Below, in pieces: positions 40,771 through 50,114 of a stretch of DNA of 64,000 nucleotides. The stretch covers positions 124,001 through 188,000 of the forward strand of contig CAWAOX010000014.1 of NCBI GenBank assembly GCA_963783835.1, read 5' to 3'. The DNA comes from CAIQPS01 sp963783835 (GTDB lineage: Bacteria; Actinomycetota; Thermoleophilia; RBG-16-64-13). The position numbers were made by a program, and so were the translations under genes. The notes beneath the pieces are model-generated. The model saw nothing but the letters and a program-made list of their open reading frames with translations. It did not search any database and was not told the origin of the DNA. Numbering within the stretch: position 1 is the first letter of the stretch; each line of letters begins with the position of its first letter.

Positions 40771-42029
40771 GTACTGCCGGGGAGCGGACCAAGCGCGGGC
40801 TGACCATCCGGCTGAAGCTCACCCTCTGGTATGGGTGCTTGTTCGTGCTCGCCGGCGTCATCCTTATTGCCGCGAACTACTACTTGGTCCGCGACAGCCT
40901 GTCCATCGCCCCCGAGAAAGCGCGCGCTGCGGTAGCGGAGGAATTCGGGATCCCCCCGGAAGCCCTGGAGTTCCGCCATCTCCCGGGGGTGGATCCCGGC
41001 CAGATGCAACGCTACGTCACCATCGACGGTATCCCCCTTCCGGTTCTGATCGACCGAGCCCAGCGCGAGCTGAGACAGGAGGCCCTCCGCCAGCTCTGGA
41101 CCCGCTCGCTTATCGCGCTCGCCATAATGGCCGTCGTCGTGTTCGGCCTGTCCTGGGTGGTCGCGGGGCGCATGCTCCGCCCGCTGCACGCCATCACCAG
41201 CGCCGCCCGAAGGCTGTCGGGATCTACGCTCCACGAGCGCATCAACCTGCACGGGCCAAGGGACGAGTTGAAAGAACTGGCGGACACCTTCGACAGCATG
41301 CTCGGCCGGCTCGACACCGCCTTCACGGCGCAGAAGGAGTTCGTGGCGAACGCTTCCCACGAGCTTCGCACTCCCTTGACCATCATCCGCACCGAGGTCG
41401 ACGTGGCCTTGAGCGACCCTGACGTCTCGCCCGAAGAGCTTCAGGAGATGGGGGCGGCCATCACCGAAGCGGTGGACCGGAGCGAGGGCCTCATCGACGG
41501 CCTGCTCGTCCTGGCCAACGCCGACGCCGACGGCCGGCCCGCGATGACCGACCTCGACCTGGCCGAGATCGCTGCGGACGAGGTGGACCTCTCGTCCGCC
41601 GAAGCCGACGCCCTCGGGCTCCGGCTCGAACTCGATCTCCAGCCCACCCCCGTCCGGGGGGAGCACGCGCTGCTCGAGCGACTGGTAGGCAACCTCGTCG
41701 AGAACTCCATCCACCACAACCTGCCCAACGGCTGGTTCAGCGTCAAGACCCGCACCGTCGGAGACAAGGCCGTGCTGACGGTGGCCAACAGCGGCCCCAT
41801 CGTGCCGCCCGAGGAGTTGGAGCGGCTGTTCGAGCGCTTCTATCGGCCCGACCGTTCACGCAGCCGCAAGACCGGGGGGTTCGGCCTGGGATTGTCGATC
41901 GTGAAATCGGTGGCCACGGCCCACGGAGGCACGGTCCAACTGGCCGGGCTTGCCGAAGGCGGGCTGGAAGCCACCGTCACCTTGCCTGCTGGCACGCCGG
42001 CGGCGCCCCCCGCTCCTACGCCAGGCTGA
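40767..42029 (+). CDS. Membrane sensor histidine kinase
   Basis: A 420-aa kinase. TM1 (about 12-34), an extracytoplasmic loop of about 75 residues, TM2 (about 113-133), a HAMP linker (GRMLRPLHAITSAARRLSGS), HisKA with the phosphoacceptor His in NASHELRTPLTIIRTEVDVA, and HATPase with N-box NLVENSIHHN and G-boxes FGLGLSIVKSVATAHGG. It starts at ATG 40767 overlapping the regulator stop. Its 3' end overlaps the convergent uppP gene by 14 bp. Confidence 0.93.
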   Translation: MSTAGERTKRGLTIRLKLTLWYGCLFVLAGVILIAANYYLVRDSLSIAPEKARAAVAEEFGIPPEALEFRHLPGVDPGQMQRYVTIDGIPLPVLIDRAQRELRQEALRQLWTRSLIALAIMAVVVFGLSWVVAGRMLRPLHAITSAARRLSGSTLHERINLHGPRDELKELADTFDSMLGRLDTAFTAQKEFVANASHELRTPLTIIRTEVDVALSDPDVSPEELQEMGAAITEAVDRSEGLIDGLLVLANADADGRPAMTDLDLAEIAADEVDLSSAEADALGLRLELDLQPTPVRGEHALLERLVGNLVENSIHHNLPNGWFSVKTRTVGDKAVLTVANSGPIVPPEELERLFERFYRPDRSRSRKTGGFGLGLSIVKSVATAHGGTVQLAGLAEGGLEATVTLPAGTPAAPPAPTPG

Positions 42030-42843
42030 GGACGATCACGAAGAGGCCCAGAGCCAGCGTGTAGATGGCGAACGGCCGCAGCCGGTGGTCCTTGAGGTAT
42101 CGCATCATGAAACGCACCGCCAGGAAGCCGGATATCGCCGCGGCGAGAAAGCCGGCCAGCAGGGCTAGGCCTCCGGCGCCGCCGGAGGCTCCCCCGAGGT
42201 CGCTGAGCTTGAAGAAGAAGGCTCCGAGAATGGCCGGGATGCCGAGCAGGAACCCGAAGCGGGCGGCCGTCTGCCGGTCGAAGCCCAGGAAGATACCGGA
42301 CGCGATGGTGGAGCCCGACCGGCTAAGCCCGGGGGCGATGGCCAGCGCCTGGTAGCAGCCCACGATGAAGGCATCGAGCGGCGCCATCTTCTCCAGGCCC
42401 GCGCCCTGGCGCTTCGCCCGCACGGCGCGCCCGGTCGCGAAGTCCGCCCCCCAGAGCAAGCAGCTGGTCACGACCAGGAAGATGCCGACCGCCGCCGTGC
42501 TCGAGAACAGGTCTTCGAAGAACCCAGAAAGAGCGGCCCCGATGATGGCCGCGGGAATGGAGCCGATCACCAGCCAGGCGAAAAGCCGCCGCCAGTACCT
42601 GACCTCCTCCTTCCCCATGCGCTTGGGCGCGAAGAGCGAGATCACGATCTTGCGCACGTCGCCGATGAAGTAGCCGACGACCGCGATGAGCGTGGCCACG
42701 TGCAGGAGGACGTCGAACGCCACGGTCGGGGCCGGGATGTTGAAGAACTCGGGTATGAGCACCAGATGGGCGGAACTCGAGACAGGAAGGAACTCCGTCA
42801 CTCCCTGGACTACTCCAAGTATGAGAGCTTCGAGGACCGTCAA
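42016..42843 (-). CDS. uppP: Undecaprenyl-diphosphatase UppP (BacA)
   Basis: A 275-aa membrane enzyme that dephosphorylates undecaprenyl pyrophosphate to recycle the cell-wall lipid carrier; loss or gain alters bacitracin sensitivity. The diagnostic motif VVQGVTEFLPVSSSAHLVLI with Glu-rich active site and Ser-Ser-Ser-Ala-His is at about 11-30, and the second conserved PGLSRSGSTIASGIFLG is at about 168-184. About eight helices. The downstream end overlaps the histidine-kinase gene. Confidence 0.95.
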   Translation of the reverse strand: MTVLEALILGVVQGVTEFLPVSSSAHLVLIPEFFNIPAPTVAFDVLLHVATLIAVVGYFIGDVRKIVISLFAPKRMGKEEVRYWRRLFAWLVIGSIPAAIIGAALSGFFEDLFSSTAAVGIFLVVTSCLLWGADFATGRAVRAKRQGAGLEKMAPLDAFIVGCYQALAIAPGLSRSGSTIASGIFLGFDRQTAARFGFLLGIPAILGAFFFKLSDLGGASGGAGGLALLAGFLAAAISGFLAVRFMMRYLKDHRLRPFAIYTLALGLFVIVLSLA

Positions 42844-42913
42844 GCTCTGCCCCGTGACCTTTCGCCGCCCGTCGCACCGACGGCGGCATAGCTTCTAGTA
42901 GAGCTTCGACCTC

Positions 42914-43549
42914 TCAGGAGAGGAAGGGCCTCCACTGGGAAAGCGCCCGGCCGCCGAGGTAGACGGCCCCCACGGCCACCGCGGCCTTGAGCACATCCCC
43001 CAGGAGGAAGGGGACCAATCCCACAGTCACCGCCCTCTCCAGGCCAAGACCGCCGAAGAGCGCGAGCCAGGGGACGCCGAGCGCGTAGATGGCGGCGCTG
43101 GCCACGACCGCCCCCATGGCAAGGACGACGAGCCGTCTGCAAGAGCCCGAGGACGCGCCCGCGGAGCCGGAGACCGCCCGCATGGAGCCGGCCGGGTCGC
43201 CGGCCAGGCGCGCCGCCAACCCCATCAGAAGCACTGCCGGGAGAAAACCCAGCAGGTAGCCGCCGGTCGGACCGGCGAGCACGAACGCGCCGCCCAGCCC
43301 ACCGTGGAACACCGGCGCACCGAGAGCACCCAGGGCGAGATACCCGACGACAGCGGAGACGCCGAGGGCGGGGCCCATGGCGCCGCCGATCAGCAACACG
43401 GCCAGAGTCTGCATGGTCAGGGGCACGGGGTAGAAGGGGACCGACAGCCAGGCCGAGGCCGCCAGGATACCCATGCCGGCGAGCACGAGAGCAGCTTTCT
43501 GCGCCGCGACGGACCGGACAGCTTCTGTCGGCGCTAGATTCGCCTTCAT
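42914..43549 (-). CDS. bioY: Biotin ECF transporter S component BioY
   Basis: A 211-aa membrane protein with six helices that binds biotin for energy-coupling-factor uptake. PVPLTMQTLAVLLIGGAMGP and GYLALGALGAPVFHGGLGGA with GPTGGYLLGFLPAVLLMG are the BioY signatures. The start is ATG 43549 behind GGGAGGGAG; a longer frame upstream is less likely. It lies beside the biotin ligase gene and the two form a biotin operon. No BioMNT subunits are present here. Confidence 0.93.
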   Translation of the reverse strand: MKANLAPTEAVRSVAAQKAALVLAGMGILAASAWLSVPFYPVPLTMQTLAVLLIGGAMGPALGVSAVVGYLALGALGAPVFHGGLGGAFVLAGPTGGYLLGFLPAVLLMGLAARLAGDPAGSMRAVSGSAGASSGSCRRLVVLAMGAVVASAAIYALGVPWLALFGGLGLERAVTVGLVPFLLGDVLKAAVAVGAVYLGGRALSQWRPFLS

Positions 43550-43609
43550 CACTCCCTCCCTTTCCACGTTGGCCCGCCGCCGCAGTCTAGCCAGGGCCGG
43601 CACCCTCTG

Positions 43610-44503
43610 TCAAATAGCGGCGGTCACACTTACGTCGCCCGCGAACACTTCCAGCAGCACGCCGTCCTCGTCCCTGACCAGCAGTTGCCCCTCGTCTCCG
43701 ACGCCCGCCGCCTGGCCCGCGGCCACCCGCTCCGAACGGTCCGCGCCGGCGAAAACCTCCACTGGCCGCCCGGCCAGAGCGTCCCGCCGGCGCCACTCGG
43801 CCAGGAGGCTGGGTACCGTGCCCGCCCCGTCCAGACCGGTCCACCAGTAGGTGAGCCGGGCAAGGAGCGCCGCGAGAAGAGGGGCGCGGGGAGTGGTCTG
43901 CCCCAGGTGTTCCTTCAGGGAGACCGGCAGGGGCCGGCCGCGCCATTCGGCCGCTTGCTCCGGAGGCAGCGACCCCGGGAGGCCCGATGGTTCGCTGTTC
44001 ACGTTGAGCCCGATGCCTGCCACCGCCCAGAGGATGCGCTCGGCGTCGGCGGAAGCCTCGAGCAGGATGCCGCATACCTTCTTTCCGCCCAGCAGAACGT
44101 CGTTGGGCCACTTGAGCGTCACCTGGCCATGGAGACCGAGGCTCTCCTCCAGCGCTTCGGCGACGGCGACGCCCGTCGCCAGCGCCAGAAGATGGCCTTG
44201 CGCCGGAGCCATGGACGGACGCAAGAGGACCGAGAGGGTAAGGTCCAGTCCCGGCGAGCTGACCCACGTCCGGCCCAGCCGCCCCCGGCCCCCAGTCTGC
44301 TCGTCGGTGACCAGAGTTGTACCCGAGCGGCCCGACTCCGCCATCAGCTTGAGCGCAGCGTTGGTCGAAGGGCAGCGTGCCTGGTACTCGAAGGGCAGAC
44401 CGGCCACCCACGGAGCTCCGGCCTCGACCAGGTCGAGCAGCGACGGGAGCACGGCTTCCGCCCCGATGGGGTCCTCACGGAGCGGGGGTGGGATCTCAGC
44501 CAT
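43610..44503 (-). CDS. birA: Biotin-[acetyl-CoA-carboxylase] ligase BirA
   Basis: A 297-aa cytosolic ligase that attaches biotin to carboxylase carrier proteins. TLVTDEQTGGRGRLGRTWVS holds the G-R-G-R-x-G-R biotinyl-AMP loop, TLKWPNDVLLGGKKVCGILL the K-W-P-N-D motif and AGIGLNVNSEPSGLP the G-I-G-L-N-V-N motif. There is no N-terminal DNA-binding domain, so it is a monofunctional (group I) enzyme. The start MAEIPPPLRE (44503) fits the family; upstream in-frame sequence overlaps the divergent VanW promoter. It is 60 bp upstream of bioY. Confidence 0.93.
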   Translation of the reverse strand: MAEIPPPLREDPIGAEAVLPSLLDLVEAGAPWVAGLPFEYQARCPSTNAALKLMAESGRSGTTLVTDEQTGGRGRLGRTWVSSPGLDLTLSVLLRPSMAPAQGHLLALATGVAVAEALEESLGLHGQVTLKWPNDVLLGGKKVCGILLEASADAERILWAVAGIGLNVNSEPSGLPGSLPPEQAAEWRGRPLPVSLKEHLGQTTPRAPLLAALLARLTYWWTGLDGAGTVPSLLAEWRRRDALAGRPVEVFAGADRSERVAAGQAAGVGDEGQLLVRDEDGVLLEVFAGDVSVTAAI

Positions 44504-44603
44504 CAACGCGGGGCAGGCGGAACGTCGTCCCCGGAAACCTTTCCGAAGTGAAGCGCATCTGGTATTTTGTGGCGTCCCTTCGACTTCAGGAGTACGAACG
44601 TCT

Positions 44604-46424
44604 GTGAAAGAGCAGCCGAGCATCAAGAAGAGCCGTATGGGGACCCCCGGGTTCTGGATCCTCATTGCAGTCGGAGCCGTCATCGCCGTATGCGTGCTCG
44701 CCATCCTAATCGACTCGGCGGTCTACTACAACAAGGTGCACGCCGGCGTCAGCGTGTCGGGCATCGACCTGGGGGGTCAGACGAAGGACGAAGCGGTGGC
44801 CGCCGTCACCGACCTCGTAGACCAGGCGCGGAACAGTCCGATCAGCCTCACCTCCGGCGACAGGACCTGGGACCTCATGCCCGACGATGCGGGAACGAGC
44901 ATGGACGTCGAGGGCGCGGTCAAGGCGGCCATGGCGATCACTCGCGACGGCAATTTCTTCAGCGATATCGGCAACCGGTGGAAGCTGTACTTCGCCAAAC
45001 AGGACCTTCCCCTCACCGGCACCGTCGACAGCGCCAAGATGGCCGGTTTTGTCGCGGGCATAGCGAAGGAACTCGACATCGCGCCGGTCAACGCCGGACT
45101 GGCTATCGAGAACGGCAAGATCAAGGTGATCGAGGGCCTGAGCGGCCAAGTTGTCGACCAAGCGAATCTGTCCGAGGAGCTTAGCGCGCTGCTAGTCACC
45201 CTCCACAGCACCGCCGTCGAGGTGCCTATCGTGGTGAAAGAGCCCGACGTCAAGGCCGAAGACAACGCGGCCGCCCGGCAGCAGGCCGAAACGATGATCA
45301 GCGGCAACGTCACGGTCATCGACGGCGACAAGAGTTGGAGCATCACGCCAGATGAGATCGCCTCCTACATGAGCTTCCGCTCCGAGGTGAAGAACGGCGT
45401 CTCCACCCTCGTGCCCTTCATGGACGCCACCAAGTTGCAGCCCACCCTGGACACGATCGCCCCCGAAGTAGTCAAGGAGCCGGTGGACGCCTCCTTTGCG
45501 AGTGACGGCAACAAGGCCTGGGTCGTAGCCGGCAAGAACGGCGAGCAGTTGGATCCGGAGGCGACCGCCTTGGTCATCACCGCGGCTACGCTCGAGCCGA
45601 CCGACCGGACGGTGAAAGTGGTCGTCAAGACCAAGGAACCCGACCTGACCACTGAAGAGGCCAAGGCCATGGGCATCCAGGACAGGCTGTCAAGCTACAG
45701 CACCACCTACTCGTGCCCGACGCCCCGGCAGACCAACGTCAAGCTCGCCACCAAATACGCGACGGACGTGTTGCTGGCGCCCGGTCAGGAGTACAACTTC
45801 GATAAGCAGATCGGGCCGCGGACCTCAGCCCGCGGTTGGCGGCTGGCGCCCGGCATCGTCGGTCCTAACGAGTTGGAGGACGTTCTGGGCGGGGGTATCT
45901 GCCAGGTCTCGACGACCATGTTCAACGCCGCCGGCGAGGCAGGCCTCAAGATAACCGAGCGCCGCAACCACTCGCTCTACATCTCCCACTACCCCAAGGG
46001 CCGGGATGCGACGGTGACCGCCGGGGGCAAGAACCTGCGCTTCGTGAACGACACGGACCATTACATCTGGATCCGGGGCGCTTCCAACGGCATCAAGACG
46101 ACCATAACCATCTATGGGACCGATGATGGCCGCAGGTCGCAGTGGACTGTCGGCAACTTCTACAACGTCACGGCGATGGCCAAGACGACCGTACTGGACT
46201 CGACTCTCAAGAGCGGCAGGACCTCGCTCATCGAGAGCGGGCAACAGGGCAAGTCACTCAAGACCACCCGGATAGTAACCCGCAATGGAACGGTCATCCA
46301 CAAAGACGTCTGGACCAGCTACTGGCCCATGTACCCCCAGCTGACAGCGGTGGGAACGGCAACGACAAGCACCACCGCCCCGCCGAGTACGGACCCTCCG
46401 ACTACGGAGCCTCCGACTACGTAG
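44604..46424 (+). CDS. VanW-family protein with peptidoglycan-binding-like domains
   Basis: A 606-aa envelope protein. The N-terminal TM (FWILIAVGAVIAVCVLAILI) anchors it, two PG_binding_4-like repeats follow (AGVSVSGIDLGGQTKDEAVA and the region near residues 210-330), and the C-terminal VanW domain has TNVKLATKYATDVLLAPGQE and GGGICQVSTTMFNAAGEAGL. It ends in a Thr/Pro-rich tail. VanW proteins occur in glycopeptide-resistance clusters but their function is not established. GTG 44604 with AGGAG upstream is chosen because the TM begins there; earlier in-frame codons overlap birA. Confidence 0.85.
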   Translation: MKEQPSIKKSRMGTPGFWILIAVGAVIAVCVLAILIDSAVYYNKVHAGVSVSGIDLGGQTKDEAVAAVTDLVDQARNSPISLTSGDRTWDLMPDDAGTSMDVEGAVKAAMAITRDGNFFSDIGNRWKLYFAKQDLPLTGTVDSAKMAGFVAGIAKELDIAPVNAGLAIENGKIKVIEGLSGQVVDQANLSEELSALLVTLHSTAVEVPIVVKEPDVKAEDNAAARQQAETMISGNVTVIDGDKSWSITPDEIASYMSFRSEVKNGVSTLVPFMDATKLQPTLDTIAPEVVKEPVDASFASDGNKAWVVAGKNGEQLDPEATALVITAATLEPTDRTVKVVVKTKEPDLTTEEAKAMGIQDRLSSYSTTYSCPTPRQTNVKLATKYATDVLLAPGQEYNFDKQIGPRTSARGWRLAPGIVGPNELEDVLGGGICQVSTTMFNAAGEAGLKITERRNHSLYISHYPKGRDATVTAGGKNLRFVNDTDHYIWIRGASNGIKTTITIYGTDDGRRSQWTVGNFYNVTAMAKTTVLDSTLKSGRTSLIESGQQGKSLKTTRIVTRNGTVIHKDVWTSYWPMYPQLTAVGTATTSTTAPPSTDPPTTEPPTT

Positions 46425-46485
46425 GGCCCTGCGGCTGGGGCCTGAGGGGCTTGGGGCCGGACGACTCCTGGAATGAGCCTCTAGT

Positions 46486-46520
46486 ACGGGGCGGCGGCCG
46501 CAAGGCCGCCGCCCCGTTTC
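46486..46520 (+). terminator. Rho-independent terminator after the VanW gene
   Basis: A 14-bp GC-rich perfect stem (46486-46499 with 46504-46517) closes a GCAA loop and is followed by TTT. It ends the VanW transcript before the sigma-factor gene. Confidence 0.75.
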
Positions 46521-46584
46521 ACATCCTGGTCTACGCCGCCCGGCTGCTCAAGGCGGCTGCTCGCGGGGCCGATATTCCGGATGT

Positions 46585-47181
46585 ATGGCACCTTCGTCCA
46601 CAGCCACGGCCGCGCGGCCGCCCACGCCTGTCGAAGTCGGCTCCCTGGCCCGACAGGCTGCCAACCTGGACGTCTCCGCCTTCGCCGATCTCTACCGGCT
46701 CTATGCGCCCCAGCTACTCCGATACGTCTCTTCCCGGGTCACGGGAACACAGGACGCGGAGGACATCACCAACACCATCTTCGAGAAGGCGTTTGCGGCC
46801 ATCGGGCGCTACCAGCCGTCTCCCGCTCAGTTCTCCACGTGGCTCTACACCATCGCCCAGAACACCATCATCGACCACTACCGCAAGAGGCGACTGCCGC
46901 AGGTCGACGACGCCGAGGCCCAACTCTTCGCCGTCACCGACCCGAACGAAGGTCCCGAGGGGAGCTTGCTGGCAGACGAGCGCAGTCGCTTCCTGCACCA
47001 GGCGGTCATGCAACTGACCCCCGAGCAACGCCTGGTAGTCGGATGCCGGTTCTTCTTCAACCTGCCGGTCCGTGACGTCGCCCAGATGATGGGAAAGACC
47101 GAGGGAGCGGTGAAGGTGCTTCAGTTCCGAGCCCTCGAGCGCCTACGGCGCGAACTCGCTCCGGAATGGGCCAGGTCCTAG
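46585..47181 (+). CDS. ECF-type RNA polymerase sigma factor
   Basis: A 198-aa sigma-70 family protein with region 2 (FADLYRLYAPQLLRYVSSRV, GTQDAEDITNTIFEKAFAAI, STWLYTIAQNTIIDHYRKRR) and region 4 (LTPEQRLVVGCRFFFNLPVR, then DVAQMMGKTEGAVKVLQFRA). The first 25 residues are Pro/Ala-rich. No anti-sigma gene is next to it. The stop is one base before the end of the convergent FmdE-like gene. The target promoters are unknown. Confidence 0.9.
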   Translation: MAPSSTATAARPPTPVEVGSLARQAANLDVSAFADLYRLYAPQLLRYVSSRVTGTQDAEDITNTIFEKAFAAIGRYQPSPAQFSTWLYTIAQNTIIDHYRKRRLPQVDDAEAQLFAVTDPNEGPEGSLLADERSRFLHQAVMQLTPEQRLVVGCRFFFNLPVRDVAQMMGKTEGAVKVLQFRALERLRRELAPEWARS

Positions 47182-47182
47182 T

Positions 47183-47770
47183 TCAGCAGCCGCCCTGCGG
47201 ACCCGCTTCGCCCGCGGCATCCTCCGCTATCCGATAGTAGGCGTCGCCCGCGCACGCGCGGCAGAGCGTCTCGCCTTCCACCTCTATGTCGCGGCAATCC
47301 TGGACCTTTTCGCCGCACACGGCGCAGTCGACGCTGCGGACAGGGCGCCCCGGCAGATCTTGGAGGGGGATCTCCATGATGACCGGCGTGCAACTGAAGA
47401 GGTCCTCGTCCGCCCAGTCCTTCCACAGCACCAGCGGATCGTCGTCGCGCCCGGCGTGCGGCACTTCGCTGCGTGGGGCCACGCGGACCGCTTTGCCGGT
47501 GGCCAGGTCGACGAAGGTCGCGGCCATCTTCCCGTAGTCGACCCATTTGAGCCGCCTGCGGCCCAGGGTGACTCCCGCCACGACACCGACGGCGTCGCTG
47601 GCGCAGCGGTCCATCTCCACGTACACGACAAGATCGCGATAGGAGCGGGGCTCGTCTATCCCCAGCGACCGGCAGCCATAGCGGGCCATCCGGACCCCCA
47701 TCACCATCCCGTGGCACAGATGGCCATGGTAGGCCTGAGCGTCCGCGAGATCCTGTTCGAGCGTGCGCAT
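47183..47770 (-). CDS. FmdE-family protein with zinc finger
   Basis: A 195-aa protein. DAQAYHGHLCHGMVMGVRMA (about 11-30) is the FmdE core with His/Cys metal ligands, and VVYVEMDRCASDAVGVVAGV (about 45-64) continues it. The C-terminal zinc ribbon has CAVCGEKVQ and CRACAG. FmdE domains are named for tungsten formylmethanofuran dehydrogenase subunit E and occur near molybdenum or tungsten genes. The start is ATG 47770 with AAAGGA about eight bases away. A ModE-like regulator at 49028 strengthens the Mo/W link. Confidence 0.8.
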   Translation of the reverse strand: MRTLEQDLADAQAYHGHLCHGMVMGVRMARYGCRSLGIDEPRSYRDLVVYVEMDRCASDAVGVVAGVTLGRRRLKWVDYGKMAATFVDLATGKAVRVAPRSEVPHAGRDDDPLVLWKDWADEDLFSCTPVIMEIPLQDLPGRPVRSVDCAVCGEKVQDCRDIEVEGETLCRACAGDAYYRIAEDAAGEAGPQGGC

Positions 47771-47955
47771 TGAATGCATCCTTTCCTGAAGAAAAGCGAG
47801 TATAGCCCAGAAGACCTGCGCGCCGCCCACCTGCTCGCCGCCCACCTGCTCGCCGCCGCGCCGCGGCCGGCGATGCCGCCCATGCGCCCGATTGATATCC
47901 TAGATCGTCGGCAGCACCCTGCCGCAACTACTCCGCCACCTAGGGGGTCCGCGCA

Positions 47956-48981
47956 ATGAAGACGATCGATTTTGAGACTCACTTCGCCACCCAAGGCTGG
48001 GTGGACGCGCTCTACGCGAACGAGGGCTATCCGCAGTTCAGACACGACCCGGTGAGCAAGAACCGCCGTCTTTTCTACTTCCCGGGTGGCGGTGAACCGT
48101 ACGGCGACGTGATCATCGACAAGCTCCTAGAGATGGGGGCGCCGCGTCTGCGGCTCATGGACGAGGCCGGTATAGACGTGGCCGTGATCTCGCTCACGTC
48201 GCCCGGCATCGAGCGCCTCGAGCCGGCCCAAAGCGTCAAACTGGCGCAGGAGGCGAACGACGCGTTGGCAGAGGCGATCGCCGCTCACCCCGACCGCTAC
48301 CGGGGCTACGCCGCCCTACCCATCCGCGATGTGGACGCCGCGGTGAAAGAACTCGAACGGTCGGTGAAGGAACTCGGTCTGATCGGCTGGAAGACGCACA
48401 GCAACTACGGCGACACCTATCTTGACGACGAGCGCTACTGGCCGATCCTGGCCAAGGCCGAAGAGCTGGACACCCCCATCTACCTCCACCCGACCATGCC
48501 GAAGATGGAGGAGCTCCGGACATACGGGGTCGCGCTCGCCGGGCCCCCTTTCGGCTTCGGCGTGGAGACGGCGCTCGTCATGTACCGTCTCATCCTGAGC
48601 GGGGCCTTCGACGCCTTCCCCAAACTGAAACTGGTCCTCGGGCACTACGGGGAGTTCCTGCCCTTCCTCATGGCGCGTATCGATTGGGCCTACAACAGGC
48701 CGCACGTCGTTTCCGACATGGGCGCCACGCCGCCCCTCAGGCGAAAGCCCAGCGAGTACCTGCGCGAGAACATGTGGGTATCGACGAGCGGCAACTACCT
48801 GCCGGCTGCTTTCAACTGCACTCGCGATGCGTTGGGGATGGACCGCATCCTTCTCGGGACCGACCACCCGTACGACAGCATGCGCGAATGCCGGGACTTC
48901 CTGGACAGCCTTGACCTGAGCAACAAGGAGCAGAACCTGCTATACGAGAAGAACGCCGCCGCCCTTGGCGTGATCCTGTAG
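47956..48981 (+). CDS. Amidohydrolase-2 family enzyme, paralogue
   Basis: A 341-aa TIM-barrel metalloenzyme related to the one at 34861. MKTIDFETHF gives the E-x-H ligands, WKTHSNYGDTYLDDERYWPI the matching barrel strand, TPIYLHPTMPKMEELRTYGV a His, KLVLGHYGEFLPFLMARIDW another, and RILLGTDHPYDSMRECRDFL the Asp. It differs by a longer loop near 45-60. No transporter is adjacent. Decarboxylation or hydrolysis of an aromatic acid is likely from family relations. Confidence 0.85.
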   Translation: MKTIDFETHFATQGWVDALYANEGYPQFRHDPVSKNRRLFYFPGGGEPYGDVIIDKLLEMGAPRLRLMDEAGIDVAVISLTSPGIERLEPAQSVKLAQEANDALAEAIAAHPDRYRGYAALPIRDVDAAVKELERSVKELGLIGWKTHSNYGDTYLDDERYWPILAKAEELDTPIYLHPTMPKMEELRTYGVALAGPPFGFGVETALVMYRLILSGAFDAFPKLKLVLGHYGEFLPFLMARIDWAYNRPHVVSDMGATPPLRRKPSEYLRENMWVSTSGNYLPAAFNCTRDALGMDRILLGTDHPYDSMRECRDFLDSLDLSNKEQNLLYEKNAAALGVIL

Positions 48982-49027
48982 GAGGGCCGCCTCAGCCGGC
49001 TCACAACCTCTGCGGTCGCGCCGGCCG

Positions 49028-49432
49028 CTAGACGTCGACCGGCGGCTCGTTCTGATGTTTGCCGGGTGGCTCCTGAGGTAGGTCGTCCGGCACCGGGTCA
49101 TTCCAGTCGGCGAAGTGGCGCTGGAACACCTGCTCGAGGACCTCGCCTGCCTCAGCAGCAAGGGCTTGATAGCGGGTCATCAGGTCTCGGGCTTCGGGGG
49201 TGATGTTCGAGCCGCCGCCGAGACTCCCCCCGACGCTCCGATCGAGTAGAGGAAAGCCCAATCGCTGCTCGGCGGCGTGGAGGATCCGCCACGCCTTGTT
49301 GTACGACATTCCAAGTTCCTGGGCCGCCTTCCGGAGCGAGCCGTACTGCTCCACCCCCGCCAGTAGGCGGGCCGGCCCGTCCCCGAATGCCCTTCCCCGG
49401 TAGTCCAGCCATATCTTGTAGTCCAATCGCAC
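49028..49432 (-). CDS. ModE-type N-terminal winged-helix regulator
   Basis: A 134-aa protein matching the DNA-binding domain of ModE/LysR-like molybdate regulators: LLAGVEQYGSLRKAAQELGM then SYNKAWRILHAAEQRLGFPL, and GGGSNITPEARDLMTRYQAL. The C-terminal molybdate-binding (Mop) domains of full ModE are missing, so it may sense metal indirectly. Its C-terminus is Pro-rich. It lies ten bases before the zinc-ribbon operon end and near the FmdE-like gene. Confidence 0.8.
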   Translation of the reverse strand: MRLDYKIWLDYRGRAFGDGPARLLAGVEQYGSLRKAAQELGMSYNKAWRILHAAEQRLGFPLLDRSVGGSLGGGSNITPEARDLMTRYQALAAEAGEVLEQVFQRHFADWNDPVPDDLPQEPPGKHQNEPPVDV

Positions 49433-49441
49433 GCGGCTTAC

Positions 49442-50104
49442 CTACAGACCGGGCGGTCGGCCGGCGCCGGCATCGGAAGCAGCGGGAGCGGTCACGGGCG
49501 GAGCCCCCGGTTCCGCCGCGACGCCCGGCGGTGCGGCGCCCGGCGGTGCGGCGCCCGGCGGTGCGTTTGCTGTCGCTGAGTGCGTGGCCACGCTTGCGAC
49601 CGGCGCGCTTCCTGGAGGCGATAGGTAAGTCTCGGTACCGCAGTAGGGGCAGCGGACCAGCCCTTTCCCCGCCAGTTCCAAGTGGCCGCCACAGTTGGGG
49701 CAGGTGCCGTCCTTGATCTGCGCGGCCTCCGCCGACACTAACTCTCCCTTGTCCCAGTTCACGTAGCCTCGGAAAAGGTCCTTCCCGATGAGGTCATAGA
49801 TGTAATCCCGCACTTGGTCGCGAGTGAGGTTCCCCTCGATGGCCAGATCGGCGATGCCGACCTTGCCTCTCGTCGTTACCGAGTTGAGGATCGCCCTCTC
49901 TTTGTCGGCCTTGCTCTCGGCCTTGACCTCTCCCTTCGAGGTGAGGAGCAGGTAGATACCGACAGCCAGGAACGGGAGCGAGAAGAGCACGAACCCCAAC
50001 GCGACTCCTGTCCCCCGCGAGCCGGACGCCAACCCCGCCGCCAGCCAGGCGTCGATGCCGAGGCTGACGATGATCAGAACGATCCCGATAATCCGTGTGC
50101 GCAT
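49442..50104 (-). CDS. Membrane protein with winged-helix-like and zinc-ribbon domains
   Basis: A 220-aa protein with two N-terminal TM helices (IIGIVLIIVSLGIDAWLAAG, LGFVLFSLPFLAVGIYLLLT), a charged helical region resembling a winged helix (GKVGIADLAIEGNLTRDQVR), and a zinc ribbon C-P-N-C...C-P-Y-C. The tail has three 15-bp tandem repeats (49522-49565) coding GAAPP-type repeats. The start is ATG 50104 behind GGAGGAGG. It is the last gene in the leftward zinc-ribbon/SPFH operon. Confidence 0.7.
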   Translation of the reverse strand: MRTRIIGIVLIIVSLGIDAWLAAGLASGSRGTGVALGFVLFSLPFLAVGIYLLLTSKGEVKAESKADKERAILNSVTTRGKVGIADLAIEGNLTRDQVRDYIYDLIGKDLFRGYVNWDKGELVSAEAAQIKDGTCPNCGGHLELAGKGLVRCPYCGTETYLSPPGSAPVASVATHSATANAPPGAAPPGAAPPGVAAEPGAPPVTAPAASDAGAGRPPGL

Positions 50105-50114
50105 CGTCCTCCTC

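Noticed and set aside
42844..42913. Riboswitch or T-box in the gap before uppP
   Set aside because: No conserved riboswitch elements can be recognised, and biotin genes are normally controlled by BirA/BioR proteins rather than by riboswitches.
47819..47862. Short 15-bp tandem repeat (CGCCCACCTGCTCGC) as a regulatory element
   Set aside because: It has only two full units in a GC-rich divergent promoter region and no dyad or further copies; chance slippage is sufficient.
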